From Siphonodentalium dalli (Eukaryota > Mollusca > Scaphopoda > Gadilida > Siphonodentaliidae): a DNA stretch of 64,000 nucleotides. Shown in pieces: positions 48,857-60,669 of this stretch (position 1 is its first letter; each line of letters starts with the position of its first letter). Under the pieces are notes generated by a model, which saw only the letters and a list, made by a program, of their open reading frames with translations, made no database searches and was not told where the DNA came from. The translations under genes and the position numbers were made by a program. The DNA lies in contig CP136066.1 in the NCBI GenBank assembly GCA_032622095.1, positions 96,001,319-96,065,318 on the forward strand, read 5' to 3'.

Positions 48857-49242
48857 TGTAAAATTTGTGACTTAGGGTACGAGTTGACTCGATATATAGA
48901 AATCGCGTTACGATGACTAGATTGACTTTATAATTAAGTGCAAAACACCCGAAACAGTCCATAGAATAATATGATAAACTCGAAGTGACTCAGGATATAT
49001 GAGTTGACTTAGTTCTTGGATAAGTGTACAAGATGTATTTATATTATACGAAATTGTAAAATTTGTGACTTAGGGTACGAGTTGACTCGATATATAGAAA
49101 TCGCGTTACGATGACTAGATTGACTTTATAACTAAGTGCAAAACACGCGAAACTGTCCATAAAATAATATGAGTTGACTTAGTTCTTGGATAAGTGTACA
49201 AGATGTATATCTATTCTACGAAATTGTAAAATTTGTGACTTA
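48857..49242 (+). repeat. Two 198-bp monomers between linker and long unit, macro-copy 2
   Basis: As 36,019-36,404. Confidence 0.9.
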
Positions 49243-49626
49243 GGGTACGAGTTGACTTTGTTGTTCAAAAGAGTTTATGTCACACACGAACGGCGACAGT
49301 CTATATTATATATATATATATATATATGAGTTGAATCGTGGTGTTAAAACTGTGCACCAATATATACGGTACGAGTCCACCAAAGGGTTCAAGATAATTA
49401 TGTTTACCATGATAGAATAGTTGCACTCGGCATTATGGAATTGTGACTTGCGTACGAGTTGACTCAGTCTGATCATTTGGAAGTAAAATCGTTGGGCCAA
49501 TTAAACGTACGTTCGATCGTCCATAAACAGTTTGCCCCATGCACAGTGAAACTCCCACCCCAGTGTACATATTCACTTAGTTTATTAACACTTTGCAATG
49601 ATTGAATCAGCTATCCCAGCATCTGG
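49243..49626 (+). repeat. Satellite 'long unit', copy 4 (Helitron-free)
   Basis: As 36,405-36,782, with a longer (TA)n at the empty Helitron site (49,303/49,304). Confidence 0.92.
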
Positions 49627-52600
49627 CTACGAGTTGACTCGATATATAGAAATCGCGTTACGATAACTAGATCGACTGTATATGTTCAAAACACGCGAAA
49701 CTGTCCATAAAATAATATGATAAACTCGAAGTGACTCAGGGTATATGAGTTGACTTAGTTCTTGGATAAGTGTACAAGATGTATTTATATTATACGAAAT
49801 TGTAAAATGTGTGACTTAGGGTACGAGTTGACTCGATATATAGAAATCGCGTTACGATGACTAGATTGACTTTATAACTAAGTGCAAAACACGCGAAACT
49901 GTCCATAAAATAATATGATAAACTCGAAGTGACTCAGGGTATATTAGTTAACATAGTTCTTTGATAAGTGTACAAGATGTATTTATATTATACGAAATTG
50001 TAAAATTTGTGACTTAGGGTACGAGTTGACTCGATATATAGAAATTGCGTTACGATGACTAGATTGACTTTGTAACTAAGTGCAAAACACGCGAAACTGT
50101 CCATAAAATAATATGATAAACTCGAAGTGACTCAGGGTATATTAGTTAACATAGTTCTTTGATAAGTGTACAAGATGTATTTATATTATACGAAATTGTA
50201 AAATTTGTGACTTAGGGTACGAGTTGACTCGATATATAGAAGTCGCGTTACGATGACTAGATTGACTTTATAATTAAAGGCAAAACACCCGAAACAGTCC
50301 ATAAAATAATATGATAAACTCGAAGTGACTCAGGATATATGAGTTGACTTAGTTCTGGGTAACATAGTTCTTGGATAAGTGTACAAGATGTATTTATATT
50401 ATACGAAATTGTAAAATGTGTGACTTAGGGTACGAGTTGACTCGATATATAGAAATCGCGTTACGATGACTAGATTGACTGTATATGTTCAAAACACGCG
50501 AAACTGTCCATAAAATAATATGATAAACTCGAAGTGACTCAGGGTATATGAGTTGACTTAGTTCTTGGATAAGTCTACAAGATGCATTTATATTATACGA
50601 AATTGTAAAATTTGTGACTTAGGGTACGAGTTGACTCGATATATAGAAATCGCGTTACGATGACTAGATTGACTTTATAACTAAGTGCAAAACACCCGAA
50701 ACAGTCCATAAAATAATATGATAAACTCGAAGTGACTCAGGATATATGAGTTGACTTAGTTCTTGGATAAGTGTACAAGATGTATTTATATTATACGAAA
50801 TTGTAAAATGTGTGACTTAGGGTACGAGTTGACTCGATATATAGAAATCGCGTTACGATGACTAGATTGACTTTATAACTAAGTGCAAAACGCCCGAAAC
50901 AGTCCATAAAATAATATGATAAACTCGAAGTGACTCAGGATATATGAGTTGACTTAGTTCTTGGATAAGTGTACAAGATGTATTTATATTATACGAAATT
51001 GTAAAATTTGTGACTTAGGGTACGAGTTGACTCGATATATAGAAATCGCGTTACGATGACTTGATTGACTTTATAACTAAGTGCAAAACACGCGAAACTG
51101 TCCATAAAATTATATGATAAACTCGAAGTGACTCAGGGTATATGATTTGACTTAATTCTTTGATAAGTGTTCAATATGTATTTATATTATACGAAATTGT
51201 AAAATTTGTGACTTAGGGTACGAGTTGACTCGATATATAGAAATCGCGTTACGATGACTAGATTGACTTTATAACTAAGTGCAAAACGCCCGAAACAGTC
51301 CATAAAATAATATGATAAACTCGAAGTGACTCAGGATATATGAGTTGACTTAGTTCTTGGATAAGTGTACAAGATGTATTTATATTATACGAAATTGTAA
51401 AATGTGTGACTTAGGGTACGAGTTGACTCGATATATAGAAATCGCGTTACGATGACTTGATTGACTTTATAACTAAGTGCAAAACACGCGAAACTGTCCA
51501 TAAAATAATATGATAAACTCGAAGTGACTCAGGGTATATGATTTGACTTAGTTCTTTGATAAGTGTACAATATGTATTTATATTATACGAAATTGTAAAA
51601 TTTGTGACTTAGGGTACGAGTTGACTCGATATATAGAAATCGCGTTACGATGACTAGATTGACTTTATAACTAAGTGCAAAACGCCCGAAACAGTCCATA
51701 AAATAATATGATAAACTCGAAGAGACTAAGGTTATATGAGTTGACTTAGTTCTTGGATAAGTGTACAAGATGTATTTATATTATACGAAATTGTAAATGT
51801 TGTGACTTTGGGTACGAGTTGACTCGATATATAGAAATCGCGGTGCGATGACTAGATTGACTTTATAACTAAGTGCAAAACGCCCGAAACAGTCCATAAA
51901 ATAATATGATAAACTCGAAGTGACTCAGGATATATGAGTTGACTTAGTTCTTGGATAAGTGTACAAGATGTATTTATATTATACGAAATTGTAAAATTTG
52001 TGACTTAGGGTACGAGTTGACTCGATATATAGATATCGCGTTACGATGACTTGATTGACTTTATAACTAAGTGCAAAACACGCGAAACTGTCCATAAAAT
52101 AATATGATAAACTCGAAGTGACTCAGGGTATATGATTTGACTTAGTTCTTTGATAAGTGTACAATATGTATTTATATTATACGAAATTGTAAAATTTGTG
52201 ACTTAGGGTACGAGTTGACTCGATATATAGAAATCGCGTTACGATGACTAGATTGACTTTATAACTAAGTGCAAAACGCCCGAAACAGTCCATAAAATAA
52301 TATGATAAACTCGAAGTGACTCAGGATATATGAGTTGACTTAGTTCTTGGATAAGTGTACAAGATGTATTTATATTATACGAAATTGTAAAATTTGTGAC
52401 TTAGGGTACGAGTTGACTCGATATATAGAAATCGCGTTACGATGACTTGATTGACTTTATAACTAAGTGCAAAACACGCGAAACTGTCCATAAAATAATA
52501 TGATAAACTCGAAGTGACTCAGGGTATATGATTTGACTTAGTTCTTTGATAAGTGTACAATATGTATTTATATTATACGAAATTGTAAAATGTGTGACTT

Positions 52601-53582
52601 AGGGTACGAGTTGACTCGATATATAGAAATCGCGTTACGATGACTAGATTGACTTTATAACTAAGTGCAAAACGCCCGAAACAGTCCATAAAATAATATG
52701 ATAAACTCGAAGTGACTCAGGATATATGAGTTGACTTAGTTCTTGGATAAGTGTACAAGATGTATTTATATTATACGAAATTGTAAAATTTGTGACTTAG
52801 GGTACGAGTTGACTCGATATATAGAAATCGCGTTACGATGACTTGATTGACTTTATAACTAAGTGCAAAACACGCGAAACTGTCCATAAAATAATATGAT
52901 AAACTCGAAGTGACTCAGGGTATATGATTTGACTTAGTTCTTTGATAAGTGTACAATATGTATTTATATTATACGAGATTGTAAATGTTGTGACTTAGGG
53001 TACGAGTTGACTCGATATATAGAAATCGCGGTGCGATGACTAGATTGACTTTATATCTAAGTGCAAAACGCCCGAAACAGTCCATAAAATAATATGATAA
53101 ACTCGAAGAGACTAAGGTTATATGAGTTGACTTAGTTCTTGGATAAGTGTACAAGATGTATTTATATTATACGAAATTGTAAATGTTGTGACTTTGGGTA
53201 CGAGTTGACTCGATATATAGAAATCGCGGTGCGATGACTAGATTGACTTTATAACTAAGTGCAAAACTGTCCATAAAATAATATGATAAACTCGAAGTGA
53301 CTCAGGGTATATGAGTTCACTTAGTTCTTGGATAAGTGTACAAGATGTATTTATATTATACGAAATTGTAAATGTTTTGACTTTGGGTACGAGTTGACTC
53401 GATATATAGAAATCGCGTTACGATGACTAGATTGACTTTATAACTAAGTGCAAAACACGCGAAACTGTCCATAAAATAATATGATAAACTCGAAGTGACT
53501 CAGGGTATATGAGTTGACTTAGTTCTTTGATAAGTGTACAAGATGTATTTATATCATACGAAATTGTAAAATTTGTTACTTA
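49627..53582 (+). repeat. 198-bp satellite array, about 20 monomers, macro-copy 3
   Basis: Same monomer types and order as the flanks of 36,783-44,683, but with one 15-mer block plus about five monomers fewer. A chimeric monomer at about 50,341-50,385 (TTAGTTCTGGGTAACATAGT) carries an extra ~20 bp. Confidence 0.95.
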
Positions 53583-53645
53583 TGGTACGAGTTGACATTG
53601 TTGTTCAAAAGAGTTTATGTCACACACGCGAACGGCGACAGTCTA
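53583..53645 (+). repeat. Left part of the Helitron-filled long unit, macro-copy 3
   Basis: As 31,845-31,907, with TATGGTACGAG in place of TAGGGTACGAG. Confidence 0.88.
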
Positions 53646-54251
53646 TCTATTATATATTTTGGAAGATCTGTGTGTCTGTGTGTGTGTCTGTGTGTGTGTG
53701 TGTTCGCGATGAACTCAAAAACGGCCCACCCGATTTCGATGAAACTTGGTATGTGGGGGTATTTTCTGCCGGGGACGAACATAGGCCTATTAATTTGTCC
53801 GTGCGAGGTCAACTTTTCACGTGCCGAGGTCAAATCTGTTTTTACGCCGTTTTGCGCTAATATATTTCAGTTCGGTGCTTACAAATCGATTCGAAACAGC
53901 GCGAATAATAACATGCCAGTCATAATAATGACACTATGAGAATCTTTTTACGGACGAAATTTGATGCATAGGGTATCTCGGTATCCGCTGGGCCGATTTC
54001 CCGGTATCCGCTGGGCCGATTTCCACCATTTTTGGGGTGTTGGTGTTTGACCCCACCTGACCTTGACCTTCAAAATGGTCAATTCAAGGTCAAATCGGGT
54101 AAAACCGGATGGATTTCGACGGGTACTTTTGTCGGGTACTTTTGTTCGGGCACTGTGTTTTGGACGGGTCAAATCGTGACCCCACTTGACCTTGGCCTTC
54201 AAAATAGACAATTCAAGGTCAAAGCCCGGACGAAGTCGGGTCACCTTCTAG
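53646..54251 (+). mobile_element. Helitron unit A with ~296-bp internal deletion, macro-copy 3
   Basis: It matches 44,747-45,648 but jumps at about 53,945 from GACACTATGAGAATCTTT to TTTACGGACGAAATTTGATG. The segment from the CGTGTTTCCTC block to the GGCGGA block is lost. Ends intact. Confidence 0.88.
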
Positions 54252-55169
54252 TCTATTATATATTTTGGAAGATCTGTGTGTCTGTCTGTGTGTGTGTGTG
54301 TCTGTGTGTTCGCGAATAACTCGAAAACGTCCCAACCGATTTCGATGAAACTTGGTATGTGGGGGTATTTTCGGCCGGGGACGAACATAGGCCTATTAAT
54401 TTGTCCGTGCGAGGTCAACTTTTCACGTGCCGAGGTCAAATCTGTTTTTACGCCGTTTTGCGCTAATATATTTCAGTTCGGTGCTTACAAATCGATTCGA
54501 AACAGCGCGAATAATAACATGCCAGTCATAATAATGACACTATGAGAATCTTTCGTGTTTCCTCTTTCCAACGATATATAATATGTATGTATCCGTTTTA
54601 GTTATCTGCTTCAATTATTAAGAAGAAGTGGTACGATCTTCTATCAGGGTAAAAACAATGCGTAACTTCTATGACGTCGTTAGAGGTCATAAAGTTAGAT
54701 CACGTTAACTCTTCTCCGGCCGATGCATTTGACTGTTTCAGACGTCTTGGCGATATCTCGGGCACCGATGGTAATTTATCTTTACGTTGAAACTTGATAA
54801 TTAATGAGCGTGTGTATATGAGGCGCGTTTATATACTTCAGTGGAAATCAAATCGGGTTAAACTGGCGGATTTTTTCGGACGAAATTTGATGCATAGGGT
54901 ATCTCGGTATCCGCTGGGCCGATTTCCCGGTATCCGCTGGGCCGATTTCCACCATTTTTGGGGTGTTGGTCCACCTGACCTTGACCTTCAAAATGGTCAA
55001 TTCAAGGTCAAATCGGGTAAAACCGGATGGATTTCGACGGGTACTTTTGTCGGGTACTTTTGTTCGGGCACTGTGTTTTGGACGGGTCAAATCGTGACCC
55101 CACTTGACCTTGGCCTTCAAAATAGACAATTCAAGGTCAAAGCCCGGACGAAGTCGGGTCACCTTCTAG
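54252..55169 (+). mobile_element. Helitron B/C recombinant unit, macro-copy 3
   Basis: It starts as unit B (GTCTGTCTGTGTGTGTG tract, GAATAACTCGAAAACGTCCC), then continues as unit C from the GGGGACGAACATAGGC block onwards (CTATTAATTTGTCCGTGCGA). One unit's worth of sequence is lost, as expected from unequal exchange between the adjacent B and C units. Confidence 0.88.
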
Positions 55170-55353
55170 TATTATATATATATGAGTTGACTCGTGGTGT
55201 TAAAATTGCGCACCAATATATACAGTACGAGTCCACCAAAGCGTTCAAGATAATTATGTTTACCATGATAGAATAGTTGCACTCGGCATTATGCAATTGT
55301 GACTTGGGTACGAGTTGACTCAGTCTGATCATTTAGAAGTAAAATCGTTGGGC
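55170..55353 (+). repeat. Right part of the Helitron-filled long unit, macro-copy 3
   Basis: As 34,353-34,536. Confidence 0.9.
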
Positions 55354-56269
55354 ATGAGACCTTACAAGCACATCAAGAGTGGAGGGTACGAGATGACTCA
55401 GTACATCAAAGTCAGTGAAATGACTGTATGACATTATAAAATCAGGGTACGAGTTGACTTAGTCTTGGTAAACTCCAGTCACATCACTATTTCCACCTCA
55501 GATTGGCATGAGACCTCACAAGCACATCAAGAGTGGAGGGTACGAGATGACTCAGTATATCAAAGTCAGTGAAATGACTGTGTATGACATTATAAAATCA
55601 GGGTACGAGTTGACTTAGTCTTGGTAAACTCTAGTCACATCACTATTTCCACCTCAGAATGGCATGAGACCTTCCAAGCACATCAAGAGTGGAGGGTACG
55701 AGATGACTCGGTATATCAAAGTCAGTGAAATGACTGTGTATGACATTATAAAATCAGGGTACGAGTTGACTTAGTCTTGGTAAACTCTAGTCACATCACT
55801 ATTCCACCTCAGATTGGCATGAGACCTGACAATCACATCAAGAGTGGAGGGTACGAGATGACTCAGTATATCAACGTCAGTGAAATGACCGTGTATGACA
55901 TTATAAAATCAGGGTACGAGTTGACTTAGTCTTGGTAAACTCTAGTCACATCACTATTTCCACCTCAGATTGGCATGAGACCTTCCAAGCACATCAAGAG
56001 TGGAGGGTACGAGATGACTCAGTATATCAAAGTCAGTGAAATGACTGTGTATGACATTATAAAATCAGGGTACGAGTTGCCTTAGTCTTGGTAAACTCTA
56101 GTCACATCACTATTTCCACCTCAGATTGGCATGAGGCATTACAAGCACATCAAGAGTGGAGGGTACGAGATGACTCAGTATATTAAAGTCAGTGAAATGA
56201 CTGTGTATGACATTATAAAATCAGGGTACGAGTTGACTTAGTCTTGGTAAAATCTAGTCACATCACTCC
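55354..56269 (+). repeat. 156-bp satellite, six units, macro-copy 3
   Basis: As 34,537-35,452. Confidence 0.95.
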
Positions 56270-56835
56270 ACAAGTTGACTATGTCCATGAACACTTTTCA
56301 ATAACATCGGCGACATGGGTACGAGTTGACTCGATATACAGAAATCGCGTAGTGACTCAGGGTACGGGTGTTTAGTTTTTGGATAATTGTACATCAAGAG
56401 CGCAGGGTTCGAGATGACTCAGTATATCGAAGTCATTGACATAACTGTGTATAATATTATACAATCTGGGTACGAGTTGACTCGATATATAGAAATCGCG
56501 TAGTGACTCAGGGTACGAGTTGACTTAATTTTTGGATAATTTTACATCAAGAGCGCAGGGTTCGAGGTGACTCAGTATATCGAAGTCATTGAAATAACTG
56601 TGTATACCATTATACAATTGTACTTTCCATGTGTGTATATCGTAAATACAATTATCCTATCCTATCCTATCCAATCCTACAATCTGGGTACGAGTTGACT
56701 TAGTCTTGGTAAACTGTAGTCACATCACTCCACGAGTTGACTATGTCAAAAAATAATATGATAACCTCAAAGTGACTCAGTGTGCGAGTTGACTTAGTTT
56801 TGTGATAATTGCACAATTAATTAATTGCACGAAAT
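56270..56835 (+). repeat. Satellite linker, macro-copy 3
   Basis: As 35,453-36,018, including the (ATCCT)n insert at about 56,617-56,676. After it, sequence identity to the other macro-copies drops. Confidence 0.85.
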
Positions 56836-57930
56836 TATAAAATTGGTGACTGGGGGTACGAGTTGACTTTGTTGTGGAAACTTTTGCAAGAGTTTACGTT
56901 ACTCACAAACGGCGACAGTCTTTGGTATACGAATTGACTCGTGATGTAGAAACCATGTACGTGCGAGTCGATCAAAGCGTTCAAGATATGTTTCCAATGA
57001 TAATAGTTGCACTCGACATAATATACAATTGTGACTCGGTATGAGTTGACTAAGTCTGATCATTCGTAAGTAAAATCATTGTGTCAACATTTAAACGTAC
57101 GTTAATTGTCACCCATCCATAAACAGTTTGCCCCATGCACAGTGACAATCCCACCATAGTGTACGAGCGGTCTTAGTTTATGAACACTTTTCAATGATTA
57201 AACTAGCTTATCTGAACATCTGGGTACGAGTTGACTCAATATATAGAAATCGCGTTACCATAACTATATCGACGGTAATTCAGAGCAAAACGAATATGAT
57301 AAACTCAAAGTGACTCAGGTTGTGAGTTGACTTAGCTTTTGATAATTGTACAAGGTGTATACTACGAAATTGTAAAATTTGTGACTCGGGGTAAGAGTTG
57401 ACTTTGTTGTGGAAAATTGTGCAAACGGTGACAGTCTATGGTATACGAGTTGACTCGGGGTGTAAAAAATATTCACCCATATACTATACGAGTCGAACCA
57501 AGCGTTAAAACATGTGTCCCATGATAGTAGTTTCACTTGATATATGCAATTGCGACTCGGGGTACGAGATAACTAAGTCTGATCATTTGCAAGTGAAATT
57601 GTTGGGTCAATTAAACGTACGTTGCCATCCGTCCATAAACAGTTTGCCCCATGCATAGTGACACTTCCCCCATTCAGTGTGCGAGTTGACTTAGTTTTTT
57701 AACACTTGGCAATAATTGAATCAACCGATCTTAACATCTTGGTACGAGTTGATTGGATATATAGAAATCGAGTGACGATATCTAGATCGACGCTATCTCA
57801 GAGCAAAACATGCGAAAGTGTCCATAAAATAATATAATGCTTGCTTGCTTCAGTGTATGTATGAATTTGTATATAAACTTGTGAATCATCCTATGAAATT
57901 GTCACTCAATCACTCGGGGGAAGTGGTGAC
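56836..57930 (+). repeat. Divergent right-edge satellite units of ~535 bp
   Basis: Two units (agttgacttt at 56,861 and 57,396) each consist of a long-unit homologue (CAAACGGCGACAGTCT, AAACGTACGTT, GTTTGCCCCATGCA) followed by a single 198-type monomer (ATATATAGAAATCG, GATAAACTCAAAGTGACTCA). They carry many substitutions and indels relative to the core. Confidence 0.85.
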
Positions 57931-58660
57931 TTAGTCAGCGAATAGTGTGTACTATAAATGATTCCATCGGCACATCAACGTACATTGATGTACGTATACG
58001 TTGGACATCACCCGTAAACACACACCTTGGCGACCCCACGCAGTGTCTTATATATATATATGCAGGTATACTTGACTTACTAAATTTAATTTAGTAAATT
58101 AAAAACTTGTAATAATTTAACTTACCTGCTAATCAGGTACGAGTTGACTCATTACATAGACTCGTGGGGCCCCCAATTAAATGGCCCTAGGGTATGAGTT
58201 GACTAAATCGTCGTGACTCGGAGCAAAACCTACATGCGAACATGCATAATAAACTTAAAGAGGGATAATCCGAATTAACGCCCCCAAATTACTATTTCCT
58301 TTGCTTCGGTGGTAAAAAAAAAATTCGAGTCGAGGAACCCACCCATCAAAGCTCAGAGTGATTAGATATCGATTTTTGAAATTAATTATTTCTGGAGATA
58401 TGTACTTTTTCCGCCTGGAAAATATTCGTCAAGGTGACGGTCTCGGACCAAATTGCGGATGAAGAATTGATAACTCTAAAATCAAGTGGCTTTGGTTTGT
58501 GTGTATATATTTTCCGGCCATGAACACTTTGCAATAACATCGGCGACTTTGGTACGAGTTGACTCGATGTATAGAATCGTGTTATACGATATCTAGATCG
58601 ACAGTAATTCAGAGCAAAACATGCGAAAGTGTCCATAAAATAATATGATAGACTCAACGT
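57931..58660. repeat. Decayed satellite with a truncated MITE and small inverted repeats
   Basis: Scattered GGTACGAGTTGACTC boxes (58,137; 58,551), a GCAGGTA...TACCTGC inverted pair around 58,063-58,131, and the MITE fragment below. The last satellite-like block (GCGAAAGTGTCCATAAAATA) ends near 58,655. Confidence 0.7.
58255..58500 (-). mobile_element. Truncated copy of the TTAA MITE
   Basis: The AATTACTATTTCCTTTGCTT, ATTCGAGTCGAGGAACCCAC, CATCAAAGCTCAGA and GATTAGATATCGATTTTTGA blocks follow the order of the copy at 15,170. The termini and TTAA are not preserved. Confidence 0.7.
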
Positions 58661-59827
58661 GATGTAAACACAACGGACACATCTGGATTAATTATTAAAA
58701 GCGTGTTAATTGCCAACTGGTGTAGGTGTGAGGATTATATAATTACAATCTCAAATAGCACAGTCCAAAATTGTTGAAACAACAAACAATGCTTCATATT
58801 GTCTTACGGGCGATTGCAGGAAAAACGTTCACTAAGCAGTGTGCATGGTGTCACCATGGGCGTAGCCAGCATTTTTAAAAGGCGGGTTCGAATATTAACT
58901 TGTGGGGCACAGGACCGAGGTGAAAAGCTCCGACCGCGGCGCGTGTGAATGTGCAGGAGGGGTGTCATGCCTCCCCCGGAATGTTTTTTTTAAATTGAAC
59001 CTATCGAGTGCGAATCTGGAGCATATTTGACGATTATTTGTGTACTATCTGCACGTATATTAGAGAGGTAATACTGTTTTGGATTTGATATACCGATTAT
59101 GTGAGAACATATGACATAGCTGTGTTTGTCTTCATACATGATCAAGTTTTATGTACTAATGTTGTCTCCATGTATGGGACCGTGACCGCGTGTAGTATCG
59201 ACTCGGGTAATAAGGAACGATGACAAAACCCAACCATCCCCATATTATATCCCTTTGCGATATTATGAAGTTATTTTATGAAGGCCTACACTCAAAATTG
59301 TTATGTTATTGGCTTAAGTGGGCCATATAATATATGGAATTGAACGATAGTCAATCACTAATTGCCACCATTATCGTTAGATCTATATAGTACAGCGGCC
59401 AAACGCCAAAAGTGGTCGGGTACCCCTACCAACGGTAGAACAAGTTAACACCAACTTTTTTTGAAGGAGAAATATATACTGTAGACGAAAATGATAGTGA
59501 AAAATAACGGAATTGGTGGTGTCTATTCTCAAATCGACGATGAACGATACCCACCAGTGATTTTTTATAGAAATTAACGATTTTGGTAAAGTGAGCCCTG
59601 CGGCTATGTCCTAAGTTATTACCCCACATTGTATGCGTTACAATGACTACAGCATACCATATATGTACCTGATATGCAAGAAGTGTTGGTTAATTTGGAT
59701 TTTCGTGCCATTTGGAGCCGAAACATTTATTTTTTGTTGAAAAATCACTCTTTTTCAAAAAAATTATAGTTTTCGAACATTATCATTCAAACGGATATTG
59801 CAATAATATTGAAATATTTAGTCCATA
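58661..59827. other. Gene-free stretch with one transposon-end-like segment
   Basis: 58,855-58,995 (GGGCGTAGCCAGCATTTTT ... GGGGTGTCATGCCTCCCCCG) resembles the 'GGGGCGTAGCCAG' ends of DNA transposon derivatives common in invertebrates (familiarity only). The open frame complement(59,426-59,629) matches nothing I know. Confidence 0.4.
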
Positions 59828-60540
59828 TGGTGTAGTAGTTATCTGACAAGCATATGAAGAAAGAAGTTAACAAAAATTTTGAACGGTTTGCAAGATATTG
59901 AATTTTAGCTACCCCTCCCCCAAACACGTTTTTGGTCGAAAAAAAATACATATTTTTGATAATGACATTACAAGCATTTTCGAATTGATCTGAATGGGAC
60001 CCAATATGAATGTTGTACTGAAAGTGTTGTCCAGAGATGCCGTTTAATCGATTACAGATGGGTTCAGGCTTTCAGACCCCCCAGTTACAACAACAACAAT
60101 TATTTTATTGATAACAGTAAATTTTGCATGCATTAACATCGATGTTAAGTACTAAAACCTTTGTTATAAACAATACGTGACCAACTATATAATTCATATG
60201 GCTCAGTAGTTATCTGGACATCACAAGTAGAAAGAATTTGACAGAAATTGTCAATGGTTTTCAAGATATTGGAATTAGGTACCACTCCCCCGGACGCGAT
60301 TTAGTAGAAAAACTATATATTTATGATAACAAGACAGACCTTTCTAAATTATTCTAATGAGCATCTAATCATTATTCGTGTGATGAAAACCTGATCCGTA
60401 GACACCGCGAGCCTGGTTTTAGATGACTTCAGGTTTCCAATTAAACCCCCAGTTACAACAACAACAAAAACACAATATTTTATTTATGACATGTAATTTT
60501 ATATTAACACATATCGACTTTGAGCAACTGAAGTATTTGT
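59828..60540 (+). repeat. Two tandem copies of a ~370-bp repeat (left inverted arm)
   Basis: Copies begin near 59,828 and 60,200. Each has GTAGTTATCTG, a CAAGATATTG block, a CCCTCCCCC(G/A) block, TTTTxGATAATxA and CCCCCAGTTACAACAACAAC. The reverse complement of this repeat occupies 63,712-64,000. Confidence 0.82.
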
Positions 60541-60669
60541 TCTAAACGACACATAATATAGACTAACATAATCATACAGAACTAAATCATTATTGCTCCC
60601 CCGCCCTATTAGACGTCCTGAACACACCACGAACTGAACAAAATATGATCTCAGTATTAAGAATCATGT
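60541..60669. other. Short spacer
   Basis: No feature seen between the inverted arm and the tandem array. Confidence 0.4.

Noticed and set aside
28927-53154. Recurring ~61-codon minus-strand open frames in the satellite
   Set aside because: They repeat because the monomer is 198 bp (66 codons) and share a frame. They show no known motif, vary at stops, and lie wholly in tandem non-coding repeat.
31908-55169. Autonomous Helitron
   Set aside because: No Rep (HUH) or helicase coding sequence anywhere in the window. All copies are under 1 kb and non-autonomous.
24735-56269. CRISPR-like regularly spaced repeats
   Set aside because: Whole 198- and 156-bp units are repeated, not short repeats with unique spacers, and the context is eukaryotic.
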